DNA from: Erigeron canadensis
Lineage: Eukaryota > Streptophyta > Magnoliopsida > Asterales > Asteraceae
Length of the DNA stretch: 64,000 nt
Reading direction: 5' to 3'
Assembly (NCBI RefSeq): GCF_010389155.1
Contig: NC_057765.1
Location: 43,853,559 to 43,917,558 of the forward strand
Shown: piece by piece, positions 55,301-64,000 of the stretch
How positions within the stretch are numbered: position 1 is the stretch's first letter
Layout: each line of letters starts with the position of its first letter
The notes under the pieces: model-generated
Databases searched by the model: none
Told to the model about the DNA's origin: nothing
The model's input: the letters and a program-made list of their open reading frames with translations, nothing else
Translations under genes and position numbers: made by a program

Positions 55301-57203
55301 CACTACAACAATATAAAGGTGTGGATAAGAAGTACATGACTTCACACATGCATGATGCATCAACACATGCGCCATGACAAAATGCTCCAAATCTAATAAA
55401 AATGATTAAAGTTCCATGCTTTTTAATCTATAGAAAACTCATCGTAGATGTGTTTATCTTTTGAGGAGTTTATAATTCTCAGGCATGTAAGTTTTGCACG
55501 GTCTACATTTACACACTCTGCACATTTACAAGCGAAAGAGTCTTACAGATTAACAAGTGGAGAAAAGTGAAATGTTATGTACTTTTAATATGCTTGCACA
55601 ATCCATTATTTTTATGCGGTGTTTTTTAATTATCTTTAAGTACACAATTAATCGGGTTCTTTCCATGTCATTTCTACTCAGATTTCGATATTGATACAGA
55701 TGGAAGAAGATTTCTTTGGCAGGTTAGGGGTAAATCAGTTTAAACCTCATCTCTTTTAGATGCAAACTGATTTATAAAATTAAAGCAACTATGGCTTTCT
55801 TTTAGATGCATGTTTGCTTTGAGCTATAAACCTCATCTCTTCTACTATTTATCAATGAAGGGTATCTGCAAGCTTCCTTTTATTGATGAGGAGCGTCTTC
55901 TTTCTGCAACGAAGAAGATTGAGTGCGAACTAAGTGTAAGATGAACAATTTTTAATCCTTATCTGTATAAGCAAGAATCAAAATGACATTAGTTAAATAA
56001 CATCTTCTTTATATTTAGGAGAAGGATGCTAAAAGAAATGTGGTTAATAGGGATCAACTATTTGTGCATTCTTCTGACAAACTAGCTTCACAAATTATCT
56101 CAACTTTAAATGATATTGGCTCAATCAAGATTGATACAGGACTAAGGTATGTTTGTTGTTCAAATTTAACTAGCTCTGGCCTGTGATTTTGTATCCTAAT
56201 GTATTGTGTTAACTTTGTTTTTCTTTCAGTGGAGACATAAATGGGTTTGTTTTTCCTAAGCTAGAGTCACAGAACGACCGCAATTGTGGACTTGCAAATG
56301 ATCTTGATGTTCTGTAAGAAAAATGATTCCTATCCCGTTTCAGTATTCATCAGTTATGATATAGTTCTGCTGTTTTTTATAACCGTATGTTGAACCTGCA
56401 GGTGTGTATATTATAATTTGCCATGCATTTGTGTTCATATCCCTCATGTGCTGGAGGGAGCAACCATTCCCGAAAAAGTATGTATCTTGGGTCATTGGCT
56501 CATCATTCTATAATGAACTAAAAAAGAAGGAAGATTTTTTAGCCGTACACCAAACATGTTTTATATCTATCATTATACAATATAACACCTTAAAGCATGT
56601 TTGGTGGTGTACGAATTATCACCAATAAAACAAACCTTGAATCTTGCGCATGTTTTGACATTATGTAAATTGATCTTGTTCAAGTGGATATACATGCTTT
56701 ACAAGTGTCGTTTAATTGTCATGCCGCTGATGGAGATTTTGGGATTTCTGATCAAATAGGTTATAAATGAATCTGACATCGAGGAGAGGCAGCTATGGCA
56801 TAATATTCCCCGCAGCCGGAACCAAAGGTTTGTTAATAAAACTCTTATATGAATTGGGCCGTATAATCTGGATATACAAAAGGAACTAAAAGAATTCCCT
56901 TCTTTCTGATTTAGGAAGTGGTTTCCCAATGTTATAACAGAAAGCACCAAGGGTGTTTCATGTCATGATACTGCAAGTTTGCCAACAAAAGAGCCGATTG
57001 GAAACCAGTCTTGGTGGAATACCCATGGGAGAGGTTCCCGGAATCACAAGAACACTAATTATCCTGCAAGGATTCGTAATACAAATGGTCAGTTTTGGTC
57101 GGCTCGGACAAGTTCAGACTCTAAGAATAACCATGTGTTGAATCATTGGGCTGACGCACAATCAAAGAACGATTCTCAGAGTGACAGAAATGGTAGATGG
57201 TGA
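49334..57203 (+). pseudogene. XRN-family exoribonuclease XRN-b, frameshifted in exons 9 and 13
   Basis: All 24 exons of XRN-a have counterparts with intact GT-AG borders (49334-49513, 49641-49746, 49857-49933, 51405-51596, 51686-51805, 52341-52403, 52487-52528, 52820-52921, 53005-53170, 53376-53453, 53737-53877, 54160-54261, 54355-54445, 54558-54653, 54814-54884, 54980-55108, 55191-55267, 55682-55722, 55861-55935, 56019-56146, 56230-56313, 56402-56477, 56760-56827, 56915-57203). Exon 9 is 166 bases against 171: four bases are lost after tttggatact and one in gcattgat, giving TGA at 53044-53046 before the catalytic FAGNDFLP segment. Exon 13 is 91 against 93. The protein would stop after about 300 residues. 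Elsewhere the frame and the catalytic motifs ([33 protein letters not shown]) are kept, so inactivation looks recent. Sequencing error in two exons is the alternative. Confidence 0.85.
50111..50370. mobile_element. MITE in intron 3 of XRN-b
   Basis: About 260 bases. Left agactgtccgcatcggttc pairs imperfectly with right aagcatccccattgtggatagtct. Plant MITEs beginning with a near-identical word (agactatccacaatggggat) are common. Lies in the 1.47-kb intron 49934-51404, which also holds a CCG/CCA-rich tract at 50790-50940. Confidence 0.65.
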
Positions 57204-59697
57204 AAATATAACATGGTGTATGTATTCAGAGTTCTTTTCTGAAGTGATATGTATGGCTTTTGTTGTATGTCTACACACTTAGATGGGATTGTTTATTTTG
57301 AACGGTACGTAACATGTATAGTTACATTTTGTATGTCAAGTATGTCGCCAAGGTACTGTGGTAGACACTCCAGTGATTTTGAATGTTGACTTGGATTTTC
57401 AATACTATATATTTTGCATATCTTGTTTGGGATATGAATATCACAAGTGTTTTAAGTGTCAAGCAGTTCAACTTAATATACAAGTCATTAGGTCTTAATG
57501 GGTCATGAAATGATTTATGGGCTTTTTCTTAGAATCTCGCGAGGATGTGTATAAAACCACAACTTACATGTCTAATTTGCTTTATTAATTTTTGGCCGTC
57601 CGGGATTTTAATGTTTCTTGATATTGATCCGTTGACATATTTTGCTAGTGTACAAGTCCTGTTCAAGAAATAAAATGATGTATACGCACCAAAGTTGATA
57701 ACGGTTTTTTTAAATTTGTTAATTATTCATGAACATTTTATTCGTTTTAACCAAGTTTGCGCTAGATTATTTTTTCAACGAGCAGATATTCATTTAAACA
57801 TCTAATGAAGAAAACTATAACTTTGCTAAGGAAAGGTATCAGGGCTTTAGACAGTATAACTCCGCTTGATGCATTAAAAGACAAACAAATGATTCAAGTG
57901 AGTTAGTTAGATAAAGTTGGTTTAAAATTTTATAATCTTTTAATCAAATAGAGAAATTTTTTTTTTATAGATAAACATAATTTCTCAAGTCTAGGTTCTA
58001 TCTCGATATCATCCCGATTTTAATACCAGAAATTGATTCCAGGTAAAAACTATAAGCTGGATCGATACCATGTTTTTGAAATTTACGGATCGATATTGTC
58101 CATGTTAGATATGATAAATAGAAAATACCAATTTCACGTTTCAAATAATAACTATGTCAAAAATATGATAAACTGGATTGGTAACTTGTTAACCGGATGA
58201 TATGGTTGTTGGAAATAATATGATTTGTATGTAAATATAATGAAAATATGATAATAATAATAATGTGTACCTGACAATCCAGAGGACCCTGTGAGAGCAA
58301 GAATGATTGCCATTGATGTCAGGTTTTCAAAACAAAATGATCGTTTGATGATGGGATTGAGAATTAGGGAGAGAAAATGCACACACAATAAGGAGATTAA
58401 GATTAGACCTAAAATGGTTGGAAATGACTCTCTATTTATAGAGAGAGCATTTACATTTTAGTCCCTGGTGTTTAGTATATGCAATATAAGTCCCTGTAGT
58501 TTCAATCATTTAATGGGAAAACCTATAGTATGTCTTTAAGAGTAAATACATCCATCGTATAGTTACTAGACATAGGGATTTCAGTTATCGTCAATTATCA
58601 TATCACGAATGATAAACGATCAATAACAGTCACATTTAACGTGGTTCAAAAAAATGGTTTTATATGATTTCTTAGTCACAAATAGTCAATTACACAACAA
58701 TATAAAATTACTCTTTAGCCAAATCTTTCCCTCGAATGAGCAACGAATCTCTGACGACCACCGTCATCAATATTCAATCTCAGACCCCCCCAACACACAA
58801 ATGAGCTGTTTTTTTATGTAATCTTTCTGTATCTTACTCAGCCACTTGCTTCAATGTCCAAGAATACCCCCCAAATATCTTTCATTTTTGATTTTCTTTT
58901 GTTTCTTCTCACACACCAAATGCATACACGAAATGTACATTAAATTTGACTGCCTGTTGGTCTCCATAGCTGGTCCCACAGTTTTATTGCCTTCTCATAT
59001 CATCACACGTGGTATCAATACCCCATCCAAAAAATATACGGAGTATTTCTTTATTAATTCTGCTTTATAATAATGTATATATTTATATTGTTCAGATTTT
59101 GGAGTTGATTAGAATTTTTACTATCCTAGATTATTGAAAGTGTATAGATAAATGGTTGAGTATAGCTTTATATGCTGGAAGTCTCGAATTTAACTGATTA
59201 AGACATGGAAAGATATTTGAAAGAATTTCATAATAAAGTCTTCGAATGAAGCATGTTTGTGTCCTGTATAAAAGTTAAAATTTTATCCCAATTAAATGTT
59301 GTGCTTTCGGATGGTTTAATTGGGAGTTTCTCCTCTACTAGGTATTGAGGATGAGGGGCTCTCTGCATACCTGATTATGAAAACTTAAGATAGATATTCT
59401 ATTGCGAATAAATAATCAATACTTTTAAAAAAAAAATTATTGATGGTATATTTACTATACTTTAAACTATTATATGTTTAGTATTAAAAGTGCGCTTTAT
59501 TTTAATGTCGCAAAGAATTAAATAATCCAGTTAAACGAAAAACTTTAGTCAATATATTTTATTTCGGTTTATCATTTATGCGCAAACAAAAAAAATATCA
59601 TGGGCAAAACAGAAACAATATTAAAAATTAAAAAAAGATAGACATTTTCATGTGGGTGTTAAATAATTGTAACAAATCTTTTGATCCCATAAAAACC
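57204..59697. other. Intergenic, no gene seen
   Basis: 3' flank of XRN-b and 5' flank of the beta-galactosidase gene. Contains an aat microsatellite (about 58249-58263) and tagtccctggtgtttag/aagtccctgtagtttc (58459-58501), words often seen in plant retroelement remnants. No supported coding region. Confidence 0.5.
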
Positions 59698-59708
59698 CAT
59701 ATAAAAAG
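59698..59708 (+). promoter_or_regulatory. TATA box of the beta-galactosidase gene
   Basis: catataaaaagg, about 70 bases before the ATG at 59778, followed by a ttcttctttcttcttcttc pyrimidine leader, common in plant 5' UTRs. Confidence 0.6.
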
Positions 59709-59777
59709 GTGCAAGCTTTCTGCAAAATAGGAGAAAAAGATTGAAGCTTTTTTCTTCTTTCTTCTTCTTCTTCTTCA

Positions 59778-62700
59778 ATGGCTTCAGTTGGTTGTACTCT
59801 GTTGTTGTGTTGGTGCTTTGTAGGGTTGTACATTTTGTCATATACAGCAGCAGCAGCAGCAGCTAACAATGTGACATATGATAGCAGGTCACTCATTATT
59901 AATGGTGAAAGAAAGCTTCTTATTTCAGCTGCTATTCACTATCCTAGAAGTGTTCCTGCTGTAAGACTTCCATTTTTTTTTATTAGATATATTTGCTTAT
60001 TTTACTTTGTCGGATGTCTTTATGAAAGCAGACTCTCTAAGTTGCTTACTTTACGAAATTTGGGTAATGTTGCTGCATATATGGTTATTTTAGCTAAAAT
60101 GTTAGTATCTTTAAAGTTACCATATTAAGTAATTTGATAATATGTGTTTGTAAAAGAATTATGAAACTATATTGTGAGGGAATAGTGGGAAGTAAGGGAG
60201 TTGGTCAAATGGTTTGATGTATATTGTGTGTAATTGTGTTGGCTATTTAGGGAAAGTGAACATATTAACCATAATGCTAGTTGTTACAAAAAGTTGATTT
60301 CTAAGAATTGAGGGGTTTTATTGATAACATTTATCTTATAAAACCGGTAAATGGAGAAGGATCCCTGTTCTGTAGACTTCGGGAGAGTTGAGCCATAGGC
60401 TATGATTTATGCAGCCTAACCGATATTTCCGTAGCCCTTTCCGGACACTTCCCTGACTATTTTAAGATGTTGTTTACACATGGAGGCTCGAATCCGGATC
60501 TCTGATGAGATCTATGGGTGGCTTTACCTCTAGGCCACCTTGGAGGCGGTTAACATATATAAATGTTCCTATGTTTATTTTGTGTATGGAAATTGAGTAA
60601 ATTTAGTTTGTTACCGAGGAAGTCGATTATTTTTGCATTTCAATCGAACTATACATGACATATTTTTGTACAGTTATGATTAAAAGCTTATTAGTTTTCG
60701 TTAACTAGATCTTCAAGCTACTCGTTTATTTAGGGAGGATATATGAGTCATACAATACAACATTTGACTAATTCTCAAACACTTGTATAGAAATTTATGG
60801 CCAGTCAAATGTTGCAATATCTAGGAAGTTAACAAATTTACTTGACAGTATGGGTGAAAAAGGAAACTACCGGCTTATGGTTTCTTTAATCTGATGTTCT
60901 TTTGTTGGATTGTTTTCATAAGGGTCAAGTATCTCCCTGTATATGCAAAAATTTACACGCTCCCTTCTTTTTTTTTTTTTTTTGAACGGCACGATTCCTT
61001 GTAATTTGGATATACTTTCAATACTGAACATATAAGTATACAAATTATTGTGATAGATGTGGCCTGGATTGGTAAAAGCTGCAAAAGAAGGAGGTGTAGA
61101 TGTGATTGAAACCTATGTATTTTGGAATGGGCATGAACCATCACCAGGCAATGTGAGTGGCATTTTAGACTTTCCTTTGTTGCAGATGAGCTAAAAAAAT
61201 TTCAAGAAGTCAAAATCACTTGCTCAAATATCCGTGTGGTGACTGATTACTGGTTTTTCTGTTTTCTTTATGGGAATTTCTCAGTACTATTTTGGTGGAA
61301 GGTATGATTTACCCAAATTTGTGAAGATAGTTCAGGATGCTGGTATGCTTCTGATTCTTCGGATTGGGCCATTTGTTGCTGCAGAATGGAATTTTGGGTC
61401 AGTACAGTCGACAAAATTCATTTATATCAACTAATTTCAAGATTGTGAATTTTATGCTTTAAAGGTTATATTTGTTACAAACTTTTAACAAGTTACTGTA
61501 AACTATGCAGTGGTATACCTGTTTGGTTGCATTATGTGCCTGGGACCGTCTTCAGAACCGATAATGAACCTTTCAAGGTGTGAAATTGGTCAATCTTACC
61601 TTCCAAGTTTCACGAGAAATTGATTATTGAGATACATTAAATTTACCGTACTATCCATAAACTTTCGTCAACTAATCCTATGATTCTAATTCTTCAACTC
61701 ACAATACTGAAATGTGCTCATCCAAATTTTTTTAAAATACCAAAATTTCTTATCTTTTGCAGTTATAATGTGTTTTGTTGTTGGAAAATGCAGCATTATA
61801 TGCAGAACTTCACAACTCTCATTGTGAATATGATGAAGAAAGAGAAGTTTTTTGCATCACAAGGAGGTCCCATCATCTTATCACAGGCGAGTATGGATCA
61901 AAGTTAAACAACTTGAGCATCTTCAATAATGGTTTTTGAAGAGCAGAAAGTTTTGAGTAACGCTGTTTTGTTTACTTAGAAAAGGCATACCGCATAGTTA
62001 GACTGTTGGATGTATATTTATCTGCAACATTCATACAAGTTATTTTATACTAAAACTAACCTTTTCTTTCGGATGACTTTTGGCTTATTATAGGTGGAAA
62101 ACGAGTATGGATACTATGAAACTGCATATGGCGAAGGTGGCAAAGCATATACACAATGGGCAGCTAAAATGGCTCTTTCTCAAAATACAGGTGTTCCATG
62201 GATAATGTGTCAGCAATGGGATGCTCCAGATCCAGTGGTAAATGACCTGATAAGTGATACTAGTAATGACCCCAGAAAAATGGGACTTATGCATATGACC
62301 TGTTACCCAGATATAAGTCATGACCTTACAACTAAAATGCATACTTTGTAATCTGTGCAGATCAATACTTGCAATTCATTTTACTGTGATGATTTTAAGC
62401 CAAGCTACCCAACGATGCCCAAGATCTGGACAGAGAATTGGCCAGGATGGTACACACTCTATAGTTTCACATTACTTTTCATGAAATTTTAGTTTTGCTC
62501 ATTAGCCCTTGGTAATGTTGTTATGGCGGGACAGGTTTAAGACATTTGGAGGCAGAGATCCACATCGCCCCGCTGAAGATGTTGCTTATGCTGTTGCTCG
62601 ATTTTTCCAAAAAGGAGGAAGTGTACATAATTATTATATGGTATCTATCTTTGCGGTTTGTTCATTAAAAAATGCAATGTCAACTTCTGTACTATGCATA

Positions 62701-64000
62701 TGATCTTTGAATTTGACTGCGTCTTTCATGCTGAGCTTAGTATCATGGTGGGACGAATTTCGGACGCACTTCTGGTGGGCCGTTTATTACTACAAGTTAC
62801 GATTATGATGCACCAATTGATGAATATGGTTAGTACAGTGGACTTTTTATTGAACTCTTCTTTAATATAGTAACAAGAACTCTATTCTTTGACTTTGAAT
62901 ATCAACCTTGAATTCAAATTTTTATATTGATTGTATGTACAATTTCTACATTTTATCACCATCCCGTTTTCTATAGTAACATGAATTCTATTCTTTGACT
63001 TTTTGAGCTTTATTCTTTGACTTTGACCTTGAAACAAGTTTTCTTCTATTTTAATTTCTGATTGATCTCTAAGTATTTACTTGGATGCGTTGTAGGGTTA
63101 CCGAGGTTCCCAAAATGGGGGCACCTTAAGGAGCTACATCGAGCTATAAAATTATGTGAACATGCATTGTTGAACAACAAACCAACCTTGGTTCATCTTG
63201 GTTCCCAACAAGAGGTGAGTATTCAGTATTCATCTAATGCTTTATTAATACTTCATGTTACTGAATGCTGACTTAAATCCACAAGATTCACGTCTTTCTG
63301 AAATTGTTAAATGGGTCATTTAGATGTGACTTAAACTATAGAACAGTTATGGAATGGAGGGAATACTTTTTCGTTAAGATGGTGTACTGCTTAATCTTGA
63401 ATTTGTTCACGAGTAAGTTCTTTGTGTTCTAGCATCTTTAATGTGCCGGGTGTGTTTCTTCTATAGGCTGATGTGTATGAAGATGAGTCAGGAAGTTGTG
63501 CTGCCTTTATTGCTAACTTAGATGACAAAAATGAGAAAACAGTACAATTTCGGAATGTTTCATATACACTACCAGCATGGTCAGTTAGCATTCTTCCCGA
63601 CTGCAAAAATGTAGTCTTCAATACCGCGAAGGTAACTTCTTTATAAATTGTTTCATGTTGTCCTATTTTAATTTCAGTAAAGACCGATGAGTCAATGGTT
63701 GACTTTTAAGTGTCAAACCTGCTTTGTGAACATAAAAGTTTGAAATTTCGGATCTGATATAGCAAGTTATTGTTTTAAGGTTCTAGAGATGTGACTTATG
63801 ACTATGTTGAAGTGTATAAAAATTCTTTATAAGGAATGACGGTGGTACTCAATTTTCGGATCTGAAATTTAGTTTGTTTGACCTTAAGAATCAATGCTAA
63901 CATTATAGATTTTTTCAAATAGGTCGTATCTCAAATTGCTACTATTGACATGGTACCAGAGCAATTGCAACCTTCAACATCTTCCCCACATAAAGACTTG
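59778..64000 (+). CDS. BGAL10: Beta-galactosidase GH35, BGAL10-like, 5' part
   Basis: Twelve exons seen, the last cut by the window end: 59778-59960, 61057-61152, 61285-61397, 61511-61577, 61794-61886, 62094-62237, 62361-62449, 62535-62640, 62741-62828, 63096-63214, 63467-63631, 63923-64000+; 447 codons in frame. Signal peptide ([17 protein letters not shown] to an Ala run), then the GH35 barrel: [56 protein letters not shown], acid/base in [11 protein letters not shown], nucleophile in WTENWPGW, and [15 protein letters not shown]. The HYVPGTVFR and [14 protein letters not shown] words favour the BGAL10 clade, whose Arabidopsis member removes galactose from xyloglucan in the wall (family knowledge). 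Intron 5 uses a GC donor. Intron 1 carries a SINE-like sequence. Confidence 0.95.
60345..60546 (-). mobile_element. tRNA-derived SINE-like sequence in intron 1
   Basis: On the minus strand, ggtggcctagaggtaaagcc (60539-60520) resembles a Pol III A box and ccggattcgagcctcc (60497-60482) a B box, about 35 bases apart as in tRNA genes. The adjoining sequence does not fold as a complete tRNA. No clear poly-A tail or target duplication was found, so the limits are approximate. Confidence 0.55.

Overview
This is plant nuclear DNA. It shows spliced genes with GT-AG introns, AT-rich intergenic DNA, and plant families: hevein-type class IV chitinases, a plant matrixin, a SKIP16-type F-box protein and a GH35 beta-galactosidase. 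LTR, LINE and MITE insertions are abundant. A eudicot is likely, perhaps an asterid such as Asteraceae; that placement is an impression from repeat style, not proof. Exon borders were read by eye from splice signals, frame continuity and comparison between paralogues.

Region 1 (1-26.8 kb) is a tandem plus-strand cluster of class IV chitinase genes: the 3' end of one copy (1-261), three complete two-exon genes (8530-9429, 14988-17177, 25844-26770) and a decayed copy (10995-11714). The complete copies share a proximal promoter with repeated AGACTTT motifs just before the TATA box. Transposons fill the gaps. At 1018-6960 three insertions are nested: a copia-family solo LTR, split by a 5'-truncated LINE, itself split by a 2.9-kb LTR-type element. 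Between the last two chitinases lies a dead PQQ-repeat (polyvinyl-alcohol-dehydrogenase-like) gene. It is broken by a nonsense codon, two frameshifts, a defective 4.4-kb copia element and a solo LTR of the same family, which also supplied the split solo LTR at 1018-6960.

Region 2 (27-34 kb) carries two minus-strand genes, an intronless matrix metalloproteinase and a five-exon SKIP16 orthologue, with a small PPR-gene remnant between them.

Region 3 (34-57 kb) holds a tandem pair of divergent XRN-type 5'-3' exoribonuclease genes with 24 matching exons. The first (40885-46913) is open throughout; the second (49334-57203) has frame-breaking deletions in exons 9 and 13. Upstream, 36.5-40.9 kb is a patchwork of copied promoter and exon-1 pieces from both genes, with junctions that look like template switching. 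MITEs and a 0.9-kb foldback element surround it.

Region 4 (59.7-64 kb) begins a BGAL10-like beta-galactosidase gene that runs off the window. It has one GC-AG intron and a tRNA-derived SINE-like sequence in intron 1.
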